DNA from: Pseudomonas serboccidentalis
GTDB taxonomy: Bacteria; Pseudomonadota; Gammaproteobacteria; Pseudomonadales; Pseudomonadaceae
Assembly: GCF_028830055.1 (NCBI RefSeq)
Contig: NZ_CP101655.1
Span: forward strand, 3,792,553-3,856,552
Direction of reading: 5' to 3'
Length of the DNA stretch: 64,000 nucleotides
Below are positions 7,031 through 16,218 of this stretch, piece after piece; within the stretch, counting starts at the first letter, position 1, and each line of letters starts with the position of its first letter. The position numbers and the translations under genes are program-made. A model generated the notes under the pieces. The model ran no database searches. It was not told the DNA's origin and worked only from the letters and a program-made list of their open reading frames with translations.

Positions 7031-9491
7031 GGGCAAACGTCCTCAGCAGGTCCGCCGGTTGCGTGCGGTACAACGAATACAGCGGCCAGGCTGACGCGAA
7101 CAAGGTCGCCAGCAGCGCCAGCCCCATCAATTGCAGCAATTGCAGCGGAAAGATCCGCAACGGCAAACGCCAGCCGAACGCCTGCACATTGATCACTGCA
7201 TCCAGACACCACGCCAGCGCGATCCCCAGCGGCAGCGCCAACACCAGCGTCAGCACCGCCAGCAGCCAGGTCTGGCCGAGGTTGAGCAGCATCAACTGGC
7301 GGCGCGTCACGCCCAAGGCCCACAACGGCGCGAGTTGCCCGAGGCGGCTCTGGCTCTGGGTCAGCAGGCTGATGAACAGCGCCACACCGGCCACCGCCAG
7401 CGTCAGGCTGTTGAGCGCCGCAGTGGCGGCGAAGGTGCGTTCGAACACTTGCACCGACCAGCCCTTGAGCCGCGCCTGATCGACGATGCGGCTGTCATCG
7501 ATCTGGAAGCGCGTTTGCAGCGCCGTCAACAACGGCGGGATGTCTGGCGGCGCGATGCGCAGGTTGAACCGGTTCGGCGTCAGTGCCGGCCACAGACGCA
7601 GCAGGTGGTTGCTGTTGACCAGCACGTGCCCCTTGGGATTGCCGTAGTCGGCGTAGATCCCGACGATCCGCGGCGACCACGATCCGCCCGGGGTCGGCAG
7701 GCTCAGATGATCCCCCGCGCGCACCTTCAGGCGCCGCGCCAGTTGCTCGCTGAGCATCACCGCATCGTCGTTCGCCAGATGCGCCCAAGGGTCCCCGGCA
7801 ATCGCGTCGAGCAACGGCCAATGCTGCCGATAATGGGGATGATCGATCACCCCGAACACCTCCGCCGGCCAGCCTTGCAGGGTCACCGCCACTTGCCAGT
7901 TGGGCAGCACGGCGCTGACCTTCGGCTGCTGTTTGAGCCAGGTGTAGAGTTCGCGGGACTGCGCCGGATTGACCGGGTTGATGTACAGCTCGGCGCTCAG
8001 GCGTTGTTCGAGCCAGTCGTTGAAGGTCTGGCGAAAACCGGCGGTCATGCTGCCGGCGCCGATGTTGGCCGCCAACGCCAGCAGCAGCGCCATCAGCGCC
8101 AGACTCAGCGCCGGCAGTTGCTGGCGACAGTCAGCGAGAAACCACTGGCCGAGCACCGAGCGACGACGCCCGAGCAGTTGATTGAGCACCGCGCTCAGCA
8201 GCACCGGTAGCGCCAGCGCGGCGCCGAGCAGCAGCCCGGCCATCAACGCAAAACCGCTGCCGAGGCTGTCGCCCCAGACCCACGCCAGCAGCGCCATCGC
8301 GCCCAATAGCGCCGCCAGCCAACCCTGGCGCCGCAACCAGCGCGCATGCTGCTGATGCCAGGCCTGCGGGTCCGCCACCGCCAACAACGGCAAGCGTGCC
8401 GCGCGCAACAGACTGTTGGCGCCGGCCAGCAACGCGCCGAACAGGCTCAAGCCGATGCCGCTGAACCACCACCACGGACTCAGGCGCAACTGCCCCGCCA
8501 CTTCCGCACCGTACAAACCACGCAGGCTGGCGGCGACGTCCGGCAACAACACACTCGCCAGCCAGTAACCGCTGATGACCCCGAACACGCCGCCGACCAG
8601 GGCCAGCACACCCAGTTCGACGATCAGGCTGCCGATCAGCATCCGCGCACTCACCCCGCAGGCACGCAGGGTGCGCAGCAATCCGCGCCGTTGCTCCAGC
8701 GCCAGGCCAATGGCCGCGTGAACGATGAACAGCCCGACCACGAACGAGAGAAATCCCAAGGCATCGAGATTCAAGTGAAAGCTCTCGGTCAGGCGCACCA
8801 GATTGTTTTCCTCGGCGCTGCTTTTAAGTTGCAGCAGCCCTTTGAGCGCGGGCGGCAGCTCGGCATGAAACTCCTTCGGCAGTAGCAGCCGCGACAGTTG
8901 CCCGGGTTGTTCTAGCAGGGTTTGCGCAACGCCGATGTCCACCAGCAACACGCCCGGGGCCATGTCCTTTTGCGCGCGCAGCGGCGGCAGGGTCTGGCCG
9001 TTGACGGTTTGCGGCGTGGCGCCCTCGCTGAGGTTCAAGGCCTGCAACGTCTCAGGCGAAATCCACGTACTGCCCGGCGGCGAGAAAAACTCGACGATGC
9101 GCTCGATCGGCATCGCCTGCCCGGCCACCGCAGAGTCCGCCGGCAGCGACACCGGCTCAATGCCCATCAGTTGCAGACGCTGGTTGTCGTGATCCTTGAG
9201 GACCAATCGCCCCTGCAGCAGCGGCGAGACCGGCCAGCCTTCGCGGCGCAGATCGACAAACCATTGCTGCGTAAATGTCGCGCCATTGGGGGCGCCAAGG
9301 CTGGCCTGCGGTTCGCCGCCGATCATCTGGCTGGCCCAGGCGTAACTGTCGCGGGCCTGACTGTTCAGCGCCTCGACCCCGGTCAGCAGACTGGTCGCCA
9401 GCCACAACCCGGTCAGCACACTAAAGAACTGCACCGGATGCCGTCGCCAATGGCTGAGCAGCGCGCGCAGGGTCTGCCAGAAAACGTTCAC
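7020..9491 (-). CDS. FtsX-family ABC transporter permease (large, two-module)
   Basis: The 823-residue protein has one N-terminal membrane segment, a large periplasmic domain (about residues 40-240), a block of membrane helices with the FtsX fold (about 245-490), a second periplasmic domain and a C-terminal FtsX block (about 690-815). This matches MacB/LolC-like permeases in which two permease units are fused in one chain, so it would cover the roles of both AttF and AttG. The start is GTG at 9491, overlapping the ATPase stop by 4 nt (GTGA). It probably acts as a mechanotransmission-type complex with the ATPase and the lipocalin-like lipoprotein rather than as a classical importer. The substrate is not deducible. 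Confidence 0.88.
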   Translation of the reverse strand: MNVFWQTLRALLSHWRRHPVQFFSVLTGLWLATSLLTGVEALNSQARDSYAWASQMIGGEPQASLGAPNGATFTQQWFVDLRREGWPVSPLLQGRLVLKDHDNQRLQLMGIEPVSLPADSAVAGQAMPIERIVEFFSPPGSTWISPETLQALNLSEGATPQTVNGQTLPPLRAQKDMAPGVLLVDIGVAQTLLEQPGQLSRLLLPKEFHAELPPALKGLLQLKSSAEENNLVRLTESFHLNLDALGFLSFVVGLFIVHAAIGLALEQRRGLLRTLRACGVSARMLIGSLIVELGVLALVGGVFGVISGYWLASVLLPDVAASLRGLYGAEVAGQLRLSPWWWFSGIGLSLFGALLAGANSLLRAARLPLLAVADPQAWHQQHARWLRRQGWLAALLGAMALLAWVWGDSLGSGFALMAGLLLGAALALPVLLSAVLNQLLGRRRSVLGQWFLADCRQQLPALSLALMALLLALAANIGAGSMTAGFRQTFNDWLEQRLSAELYINPVNPAQSRELYTWLKQQPKVSAVLPNWQVAVTLQGWPAEVFGVIDHPHYRQHWPLLDAIAGDPWAHLANDDAVMLSEQLARRLKVRAGDHLSLPTPGGSWSPRIVGIYADYGNPKGHVLVNSNHLLRLWPALTPNRFNLRIAPPDIPPLLTALQTRFQIDDSRIVDQARLKGWSVQVFERTFAATAALNSLTLAVAGVALFISLLTQSQSRLGQLAPLWALGVTRRQLMLLNLGQTWLLAVLTLVLALPLGIALAWCLDAVINVQAFGWRLPLRIFPLQLLQLMGLALLATLFASAWPLYSLYRTQPADLLRTFAHED

Positions 9492-10141
9492 GTCAGACGG
9501 CCGCTGGACAACACCACCCGCTGCGCCAGCCGCGCCGCAACGCGCGGGCTGTGTGTGACCATCAGCAGCGTGGTCGGCGTGTCGTCGAGCAACTCCAGCA
9601 ACAGGCGCAACACTTCATCGCTGGTGGCTTCGTCGAGGCTGCCGGTCGGCTCGTCCGCCAGCAGCAATTTCGGTCGCGACGCCAAGGCCCGAGCCAACGC
9701 AACCCGCTGCTGCTGGCCGCCGGAAAGTTGTTCGGGATAACGCTTGAGCAACTCGCCCAGCCCCAGTCGCTGCACCAGATGTGCCTGCCAGCGCGGGTCA
9801 TGACGCCCGGCCAGGCGCGCCTGAAACGCCAGATTGTCCTCGACCCGCAGGCTGCCGATCAGGTTGAACTGCTGGAACACCAGACCGATTTCGGTACGGC
9901 GCCAGTCGGCCAGTTGCGCTTCGCTCATGCTCTCGAGCCGATGCTCGCCACTGCGGATGCTGCCGCGATCGACCTTGTCGAGGCCGGCGATCAGGTGCAG
10001 CAAGGTGCTTTTGCCACTGCCGGATTCGCCCATCAGCGCCAGACTGCTGCCGGGTTCGAGCGTCAGGTCGACGCCTTGCAGCACCGCTATCGGGCCTTGG
10101 GGGGTGAGGTAACTTTTGAAAACGCCTTGAACCTGAAGCAT
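9488..10141 (-). CDS. ABC transporter ATPase, LolD/MacB type
   Basis: All ATPase motifs are present in order: Walker A GESGSGKST (about residues 40-48), Q-loop FQQFNL, signature LSGGQQQRVALARAL, Walker B LLLADEPTGSLD and switch His in VTHSPR. The sequence is of the LolD/FtsE-like group that powers FtsX-fold permeases. The ATG at 10141 (giving MLQVQGVFKSY) is preferred; a TTG at 10171 would add ten residues and lacks a clear ribosome site. It is the first gene of the ATPase-permease-lipoprotein operon. Confidence 0.9.
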   Translation of the reverse strand: MLQVQGVFKSYLTPQGPIAVLQGVDLTLEPGSSLALMGESGSGKSTLLHLIAGLDKVDRGSIRSGEHRLESMSEAQLADWRRTEIGLVFQQFNLIGSLRVEDNLAFQARLAGRHDPRWQAHLVQRLGLGELLKRYPEQLSGGQQQRVALARALASRPKLLLADEPTGSLDEATSDEVLRLLLELLDDTPTTLLMVTHSPRVAARLAQRVVLSSGRLT

Positions 10142-10219
10142 GCCGCCATCCGCCGGGTCAGTGTGGGGCAAGGATAGCGGATAGCGGGCTGATCAAATCA
10201 GTGGTGTTCGCACTGGCCT

Positions 10220-10285
10220 CTTCGCGAGCAAGCTCGCTCCCACAGGGGATCGCATTTCAAGGTGGGAGCGCGCTCGCTCGCGAAG
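10220..10285. repeat. REP-type inverted pair, class B (GCGAGCAAGCTCGC family)
   Basis: Two facing copies of CTTCGCGAGCnnGCTCGCTCCCAC surround a short spacer between the start of the ABC ATPase operon and the 3' end of the sulfatase-like gene. It is one of four class B elements in the window. Confidence 0.85.
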
Positions 10286-10309
10286 CGGCTGGCACGACCA
10301 CCCCAGCAC

Positions 10310-12007
10310 TCACTGTCCGGTTGCCACACTGGTCGCCGCCTCCCCCGGCGTGACGATGGTATTCAGATCAATGTACTTCCACTCAGGCTTGGCCCCCAAT
10401 CGCGCATTGAAGCGGTAGTTGAAGGTGAAGTCATCGGCCGTCGGCTGGGCCAGCGACTTGCCATACAACGCTTCGACGCCCGCCAGGTCGTAACCCATCA
10501 ACTGCAGCAGGGTCGGGAAGATGTTGTAGTGGCTGGAACGGTCCTTGTTCGTCGGCAACGATTGCGCCCAGTCCGGGCCGTGCAACTGATCGCCCTGAAT
10601 CACCACCAGTGGCACCAGCCCTTCTTCCTCCACCGGATCGCCACCGCAGTGCGTATTGAGCCCGGGGTTGCCGCGTTCATGCAGGTCCTGACCGTGATCG
10701 GAGGTGTAGATCAGCAGCGCATTGTTCAGCCTGGCCTGGGCAAACACCCGCGCGAAGAACTCGCCGACGTTCCACAGCACCGTGTTCTTGTAGGCGTTGC
10801 GGTACAACACCCAATCGTCCGGCTGGCCGTTGAAACCGTCGCGCTTGCCGGTGTCGGCCACCTCGGTGAACTGCCCGCGCGGCAGCGTCGGACGGTAGGC
10901 CATGAAGGCGTCGGGGTATTTGTCGTGCACTGGAAAATGCGCACCGACCTTGTTGATCACCACCAACTCGGGCTGATCGTCGTTGAGCAGTTCGATCAGC
11001 TTCGCGGCGGCGGCCATGTCGCGGTCACGCACGCTGGTCTGGTCGAACTGGACGAACGCGTCGATGTCCTTTTTTTCGGTGTCGGTCATCAGGTTCTGCA
11101 AATTGCCGCCCGTGCGCTGGGCGTCGATGTACACCGTGCGCAACCCGGCCTTTTTCGCGTACTGCCAGATCGACGGCAGCGTGCTGTTGATCCGTATGTA
11201 ATCGGCGCGTGTGCCGCCGTAGCGCAGGGTGACGTTGGTGTCGGCGCTGCAGTTGGCGATGGACGCGGCGTAGCCGTAATTAAAGATGTCGACTCCCGGA
11301 TGCGCCTGCTTGAGGTTGCTGTGCACCCCGAACGGCGCGTTGATGTCCAGGTAATTGCCGGAGATGCTTTCGTCGATGATCAGCACGATGTCGTGATTGA
11401 CCGCGGGTGCACTGCGCGCCAGCGTCACCGGTTCACGCGGGCCGACTGTGTTGTGCAGCGCTTCATAGGCGAACAGGTTCAGATAGGCCAGCGGCGTGTA
11501 CATGATCGGCAAGCCACGCGCGCCCTCGCCCGCCCGCAGGAACAACACCGCACTCAACAGCAACACGCCACACACCGGCGCCGCCACGCGCAACACGTTG
11601 GGCACCACCAGCGCGTGACGCGGCTTGAGCCCGATGCCGAACAGCAACAGCAGGCCACTGAGCGCGCCATGAATGATCGCGTCGCGGTACTGGTAGGCGG
11701 CCTCCTGGATGAAGCCGCCGGAGTACACCAGCGAGACAAAGCTGCTGTAGCTCAGGTAATCGGCGGTGACCCGGGTGTAAACATCAAAAAATACCGCCGA
11801 GACAAACAGCGTTATCGCGAATAAGTGCCGAACCCATGCCTGACGAATATAAGCCGTTAGATATAATGCTAAAGTGAGCGCCAAAAACATCGCGCCAAAA
11901 AGAAGTACAGCAAAACCGACACCGATAGCATTTAACCGATCAATGTAATATTCGGAATAAAGCAGCAGATAAATAATTAAAAGCAGTTCTTTCAGATATC
12001 GAAACAT
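10310..12007 (-). CDS. inner-membrane sulfatase/phosphoethanolamine-transferase-like protein
   Basis: The 565-residue protein has about five N-terminal membrane helices (residues 1-165), then a periplasmic alkaline-phosphatase-superfamily domain. Metal-site text is visible: DIVLIIDES at the start of the domain, TSDHGQDLH near residue 440, and a following THCGG. The segment NCSADTNVTLRYGG (about residues 255-270) sits where the catalytic Thr of phosphoethanolamine and phosphoglycerol transferases lies, but it does not match their SCGTAT pattern closely. Start: ATG 12007, with CGGAA upstream; a GTG/ATG a few codons earlier is possible. It is divergent from the polysaccharide locus and could add a charged group to envelope glycans. 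The substrate is unproven. Confidence 0.8.
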   Translation of the reverse strand: MFRYLKELLLIIYLLLYSEYYIDRLNAIGVGFAVLLFGAMFLALTLALYLTAYIRQAWVRHLFAITLFVSAVFFDVYTRVTADYLSYSSFVSLVYSGGFIQEAAYQYRDAIIHGALSGLLLLFGIGLKPRHALVVPNVLRVAAPVCGVLLLSAVLFLRAGEGARGLPIMYTPLAYLNLFAYEALHNTVGPREPVTLARSAPAVNHDIVLIIDESISGNYLDINAPFGVHSNLKQAHPGVDIFNYGYAASIANCSADTNVTLRYGGTRADYIRINSTLPSIWQYAKKAGLRTVYIDAQRTGGNLQNLMTDTEKKDIDAFVQFDQTSVRDRDMAAAAKLIELLNDDQPELVVINKVGAHFPVHDKYPDAFMAYRPTLPRGQFTEVADTGKRDGFNGQPDDWVLYRNAYKNTVLWNVGEFFARVFAQARLNNALLIYTSDHGQDLHERGNPGLNTHCGGDPVEEEGLVPLVVIQGDQLHGPDWAQSLPTNKDRSSHYNIFPTLLQLMGYDLAGVEALYGKSLAQPTADDFTFNYRFNARLGAKPEWKYIDLNTIVTPGEAATSVATGQ

Positions 12008-12398
12008 GGCAATTCCGGTCATTCAAAACGGCATTGGGTCAATAGTTTGTCGGTCAAAACCTGACACTAGCACCCGGCTATCAAAGCGCAAGAAAAGCCT
12101 GACTTTTCCCTGAAGCGTCAAAAAAACGTTGACTCATTCCTGACACACTCCAGCCGCTACAAGTCTTTAATTTCACGGCTTTCGACCGTTTATCGTTTTC
12201 TTCGGGATTTGAAAAAAGCGTCAAGAACGCGACAAATCCAGCAATAGCAAGCACTTGATGGCCAATAGCCTGAAAAATGCCCGGTGTTATACACATGCAA
12301 CATGTCATTTTGCTGACACGCTTTTCCATGCCTGCGCTATACCCCTTTTGACAGTTCAATTTTTATTATCTTCCACCGTCTTACGAGGCACGCCAACT
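12008..12398. promoter_or_regulatory. divergent intergenic region driving the polysaccharide locus and the sulfatase-like gene
   Basis: This 391-bp AT-richer gap separates two divergent units and must hold their promoters. The block CCTGACA/CCTGACT recurs at about 12059, 12099 and 12138, with TTGACTC and GTCAAAAC nearby, giving the left half a repeated GTCA/TGAC character that could bind a regulator. A TTGACA at 12348 and a TATACC at 12338 are visible, but neither has a well-spaced partner hexamer, so I make no firm promoter call. The 92-codon frame on the minus strand (12081-12359) has no coding character. Confidence 0.45.
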
Positions 12399-13751
12399 AT
12401 GGACGTGAGCGTATTTGGTACGGGCTATGTTGGCCTTATACAAGCCGCCGCACTTGCCGATGTCGGACATCGGGTTTTATGTGTGGATATTGACCCGAAC
12501 AAGATTAAACAACTGCAACAGGGCGTTCCGCCTATTAGCGAACCGGGTTTATCTGCAGCGCTGGAAGAAAACATCAAGGCCGGCCGTTTACTGTTCAGCA
12601 CCCAGGCCAGCGACGCGGTGGAGCATGCCGAGCTGATTTTCATCGCCGTGGGCACCCCCGCCGATGAGGACGGTTCCGCCGACCTGACCCACGTGCTCAA
12701 CGTCGCCCGGCAAATCGCCTCGCACATGGAGGCTGATCGCACCCTGATCATCAAGTCCACGGTACCGGTCGGTACGGCGGACCAGGTCGCCGCCAAGGCC
12801 AACGAAGAACTGCTGCGCCGTGACCGTAGCAGCCTCAAGGTGCGGGTGGTGTCCAATCCGGAATTTCTCAAGGAAGGCAGCGCCCTCGCCGATTGCATGC
12901 GCCCGGACCGGATCATCGTCGGCACCCGCGACGACGCGGCCCGCGAGCAGATGAGCGAGCTGTACGCGCCGTTCTGCCGCAACCACGAAAAACTGATGTT
13001 CATGGACAACCGCAGCGCCGAGCTGACCAAGTACGCCGCCAACGCGATGCTCGCCACGCGCATCAGCTTCATGAACGAACTGGCCAACCTCACCGAGCTG
13101 CTGGGCGCAGACATCGAAGCGGTGCGCAAAGGCATCGGCTCCGATCCACGCATCGGCTACCACTTCATCTACCCCGGTTGCGGCTTCGGCGGTTCATGCT
13201 TCCCCAAGGATCTGCGCGCCCTGCTGCACACCGCCGAACACAACGGCATGCCGCTGAAGCTGCTGCGCAGTGTCACCGACGTCAACGACAGCCAGCGACA
13301 CATCCTGTTCAGCAAACTCAAGGCGCAGTTTCCGCAAGGCCTGGCCGGCAAGTCGATTGCGATCTGGGGCCTGGCGTTCAAACCCAATACTGATGACATG
13401 CGCGAAGCCCCCAGCCGCTATCTGATGGACGCGCTGTGGGCCGAAGGCGCCAGCGTGCAAGCCTACGATCCGGAAGCCATGTCCGAGTGCCGGCGCCTGT
13501 ATGGTTATCGCAGCGACCTGCACCTGTGCGCCACCCGCGACGACACCCTGGAAGATGCCGATGCACTGGTGATCTGCACCGAGTGGAAGAATTTTCGCGT
13601 GGTGGATTTCGAGCTGCTGGCGAGCAAGCTGCGCTCGAAGGTGATTGTCGACGGTCGCAACCTCTACAACCCGGAACACGTAGCCGCCGCCGGCCTGCAT
13701 TACAGCGGCATCGGTCTGCGCCACATCGCTCCGGAAGGACTGCGCCCATGA
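12399..13751 (+). CDS. ugd: UDP-glucose 6-dehydrogenase
   Basis: The 450-residue enzyme oxidises UDP-glucose to UDP-glucuronate with two NAD+, giving the acidic sugar donor for the downstream polysaccharide. The N-terminal Rossmann motif is VFGTGYVG (residues 5-12); the catalytic Cys is at about residue 267 in CGFGGSCFPKD; the C-terminal domain has AIWGLAFKPNTDDMREAPS. Length is normal for the family. The ATG at 12399 follows ACGAGGC; an earlier in-frame start at 12255 would put about 48 unrelated residues before the Rossmann strand. It is first of the 16-gene locus, overlapping the next gene by 4 nt (ATGA). Confidence 0.95.
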   Translation: MDVSVFGTGYVGLIQAAALADVGHRVLCVDIDPNKIKQLQQGVPPISEPGLSAALEENIKAGRLLFSTQASDAVEHAELIFIAVGTPADEDGSADLTHVLNVARQIASHMEADRTLIIKSTVPVGTADQVAAKANEELLRRDRSSLKVRVVSNPEFLKEGSALADCMRPDRIIVGTRDDAAREQMSELYAPFCRNHEKLMFMDNRSAELTKYAANAMLATRISFMNELANLTELLGADIEAVRKGIGSDPRIGYHFIYPGCGFGGSCFPKDLRALLHTAEHNGMPLKLLRSVTDVNDSQRHILFSKLKAQFPQGLAGKSIAIWGLAFKPNTDDMREAPSRYLMDALWAEGASVQAYDPEAMSECRRLYGYRSDLHLCATRDDTLEDADALVICTEWKNFRVVDFELLASKLRSKVIVDGRNLYNPEHVAAAGLHYSGIGLRHIAPEGLRP

Positions 13752-14785
13752 AAATCCTGGTCACCGGCGCAGCCGGCTTCATTGGCGCCCATTGCGTGTT
13801 GCGGCTGATGCGCGACGGGCATGCGGTGGTCGGCCTGGACAATTTCAACGGCTATTACGACCCGCAGCTCAAACACGACCGCGTGCAATGGGTGCGCGAT
13901 CAGGTCGGACATTTTCCGCTGGCGCGGATTGACCTGGCCGATGCCGCCGCGATCGAAGCGCTGTTTGTCCGCGAGCAACCGCAAGTGGTGATCCACCTCG
14001 CGGCGCAGGCCGGGGTGCGCTACTCGCTGGAAAATCCACGGGCCTATCTGGACAGCAACCTCAGCGGTTTCCTGAACATTCTCGAAGGCTGCCGGCATCA
14101 TCCGGTCGAGCATCTGATCTACGCCTCGTCCAGTTCGGTGTACGGCGCCAACCAGCACACCCCGTATTCGGTGCGCGACGGCGTCAATCACCCGTTGTCG
14201 CTGTACGCCGCCACCAAAAAAGCCAACGAGCTGATGGCCCACAGTTACAGCCACCTGTTCGGTATTCCCAGCACCGGCCTGCGCTTTTTCACCGTGTACG
14301 GCCCCTGGGGTCGGCCCGACATGTCGCCGATCCAGTTCGCCCGCGCGATCACCGAAGGCACGCCGCTGAAACTGTTCAACTACGGCGAGCACCAACGGGA
14401 CTTCACCTACATCGACGACATCGTCGAAAGCATCGCCCGCCTCACCGACCATCCGCCGCACAACCACCCGGAGTGGGATCGCGAACATCCCGACGCGGGC
14501 AGCAGCATGGCGCCGTGGTGCCTGTTCAATATCGGCGGCCACCACCCGGTGGAGCTGAAAACCTATCTGGCGCTGATGGAAAAACACCTCGGCCAGAAAG
14601 CCATTGTCGAGCTCTTGCCCCTGCAACCGGGCGATGTGCTCAACACCTGTGCCGAGACCGATGATCTGGCCCAGGCCACCGGGTTCCAGCCCCGGATCGA
14701 GCTGGATGAAGGACTGGGGCGTTTCATCGCCTGGTTTCGCGACTACTACCCCACTGCCTGTCACCCACGCGCCGCTCGCGGCTGA
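13748..14785 (+). CDS. NAD-dependent epimerase, probably UDP-glucuronate 4-epimerase
   Basis: The 345-residue extended SDR has the nucleotide motif GAAGFIG (residues 7-13), the catalytic Ser in SSSSVYG and the Tyr153-x3-Lys157 pair (YAATK). The segment NFNGYYDPQLKHDR after the second strand is typical of the UDP-glucuronate 4-epimerase (CapI-like) branch rather than GalE. It sits directly behind UDP-glucose dehydrogenase with an ATGA overlap, so the pair should convert UDP-Glc to UDP-GlcA to UDP-GalA. Its presence argues for galacturonate in the polymer. Specificity is inferred from similarity and context. Confidence 0.85.
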   Translation: MKILVTGAAGFIGAHCVLRLMRDGHAVVGLDNFNGYYDPQLKHDRVQWVRDQVGHFPLARIDLADAAAIEALFVREQPQVVIHLAAQAGVRYSLENPRAYLDSNLSGFLNILEGCRHHPVEHLIYASSSSVYGANQHTPYSVRDGVNHPLSLYAATKKANELMAHSYSHLFGIPSTGLRFFTVYGPWGRPDMSPIQFARAITEGTPLKLFNYGEHQRDFTYIDDIVESIARLTDHPPHNHPEWDREHPDAGSSMAPWCLFNIGGHHPVELKTYLALMEKHLGQKAIVELLPLQPGDVLNTCAETDDLAQATGFQPRIELDEGLGRFIAWFRDYYPTACHPRAARG

Positions 14786-14803
14786 ACATCAGCGGAGGAC
14801 CCC

Positions 14804-15550
14804 ATGACTGGACATGAGCAAGGTGTACCGATCAATCAAATGCGCCGCGACAAGCGCATGGACCCCGAGCACCGAATGCGCCTCGATACCGCCATCCACA
14901 TGCAGGGCCGTGGCTGGTTGACCGGCCGCGACGGTGGCCGGCCCTGGACGCTGTCGCGCACCAACCGGGTGCTGGCCTGCTTCGGTGCGCTGCTGATTCT
15001 GGTGGTGTTTTCGCCGCTGCTGCTGGGGCTGGCGCTGGCCATCAAACTCACCAGTCCGGGACCGGTGATGTTCGTGCAGAAACGCACCGGTTATCGTGGG
15101 CGCAAGTTCGGCATGTACAAGTTCCGCACCATGGTGTGCAACGCCGAAGAACTGAAGGAATCGCTGCGCCACCTCAACAAGCACGGGGTCGACGCCATCG
15201 ATTTCAAGATCGACAAGGACCCACGCATCACCGGGATCGGCGGTTTCCTGCGGCGCACCAGCCTCGACGAACTGCCCAACCTGATCAACGTGGTGACCGG
15301 TGACATGCGCCTGGTCGGGCCTCGTCCGACCTCGTTCAATGCCTACCGCTACAAGGACAATCACCTCGCCCGCCTGAGCATCTACCCCGGCATGACCGGC
15401 CTGTGGCAGATCTCCGGACGCAGCAACATCGACTTCGACCAGCGCGTTGAGTTGGACCTCAGCTATATCGCCGAGCAAAGCCTTTTGCTTGATCTGAAGA
15501 TCCTGTTGAAAACCCCCTTCAAAGTATTCAGCGGCCACGGAGCAAGCTAA
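14804..15550 (+). CDS. undecaprenyl-phosphate sugar phosphotransferase (ExoY/WcaJ C-terminal type)
   Basis: This 248-residue bacterial sugar transferase starts polysaccharide repeat synthesis by moving a hexose-1-phosphate onto undecaprenyl phosphate. It has one hydrophobic segment (about residues 60-85, ACFGALLILVVFSPLLLGLA) and then the family blocks GPVMFVQKRTGYRGRKF, MYKFRTM, SLDELPNLINVVTGDMRLVG-PRP and YPGMTGLWQISGR. It is the short ExoY-type form without the extra N-terminal membrane domain of WcaJ. The donor is probably UDP-glucose or UDP-galactose by family trend. Its last base overlaps the next gene's ATG. Confidence 0.92.
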   Translation: MTGHEQGVPINQMRRDKRMDPEHRMRLDTAIHMQGRGWLTGRDGGRPWTLSRTNRVLACFGALLILVVFSPLLLGLALAIKLTSPGPVMFVQKRTGYRGRKFGMYKFRTMVCNAEELKESLRHLNKHGVDAIDFKIDKDPRITGIGGFLRRTSLDELPNLINVVTGDMRLVGPRPTSFNAYRYKDNHLARLSIYPGMTGLWQISGRSNIDFDQRVELDLSYIAEQSLLLDLKILLKTPFKVFSGHGAS

Positions 15551-16197
15551 TGGACGGTTCAACCAATAAAAGCCTGAGCATTGCCAACCCCAGCGAATCG
15601 AACCTGATCTCGACCGTGCTGGATCTGGATCTGCGGATCCTCTTTCTGACCGCCGCCAACCCCGGCGCCGGCACTACCACCAGTGCCCTGGCGCTGGCCA
15701 GCCAACTGGCGCAGATGAGCAGCGGCCAGGTGCTGCTGGTCGATGCCAGCCAGTCGGCGAGCAATCTCACGCAACAACTGAACCTCGGCAAGGAGCGCGG
15801 CCTGCGCGACCTGCTGTTCAACCCGGACAACCCGCCGCTGTTGCAGGACTGCGTGGTGCAGGTCTCGAGCCTGCCGTTCCATGTCCTGCCCAACGGCCGG
15901 CCGATCCGCACCCTGGAGCACCTGACCGCCGAACGCCTGAGCCCTCTGCTCGATCGGTTGGGCACCCAGTACCGCTTCGTGGTGATCGACGGTGACGCGG
16001 TGTATTCCGCGGCCGACACGCTGGTGCTCGCTACTCAGGTCGATGGCGTGGTGTTTGTCGTACGCGCCGAAGACACCCGCTGGGAAGTCGCCCAGGCCGC
16101 CGTGCAACGCCTGACCCAGGCCGGGGCGAAAGTGGTCGGCAGCGTGTTCAACCGGCGCAAGTACTACATGCCCAAATGGCTTTACAAAAACCTGTAA
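15550..16197 (+). CDS. CpsD/BY-kinase-like MinD-fold protein with a degenerate P-loop
   Basis: The 215-residue protein has the fold and layout of the cytoplasmic kinase domain of Wzc or CpsD: FLTAANPGAGTTTSALALA (residues 32-50), the A' segment VLLVDASQ (about residues 62-69), and FVVIDGDAVYSAADTLVLA near residue 140. The P-loop lacks its lysine: where BY-kinases have GEGKST this protein has GAGTTT (Thr42 in place of Lys). The C-terminal tail carries only three Tyr (KYYMPKWLYKNL) rather than a long Tyr cluster. It lies between the initiating transferase and Wza and should partner the kinase-less chain-length protein two genes on. It may be a pseudokinase that regulates assembly rather than phosphorylating. 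Confidence 0.85.
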   Translation: MDGSTNKSLSIANPSESNLISTVLDLDLRILFLTAANPGAGTTTSALALASQLAQMSSGQVLLVDASQSASNLTQQLNLGKERGLRDLLFNPDNPPLLQDCVVQVSSLPFHVLPNGRPIRTLEHLTAERLSPLLDRLGTQYRFVVIDGDAVYSAADTLVLATQVDGVVFVVRAEDTRWEVAQAAVQRLTQAGAKVVGSVFNRRKYYMPKWLYKNL

Positions 16198-16218
16198 GCA
16201 AACGCGAAGGATGACGCC

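Noticed and set aside
12348..12353. TTGACA as the -35 of the polysaccharide promoter
   Set aside because: No -10-like hexamer at 16-18 nt downstream; the spacing to TATTAT or TATCTT is too short.
12081..12359. 92-codon frame on the minus strand in the divergent control region
   Set aside because: Composition is non-coding and it would occupy the only space for two divergent promoters.
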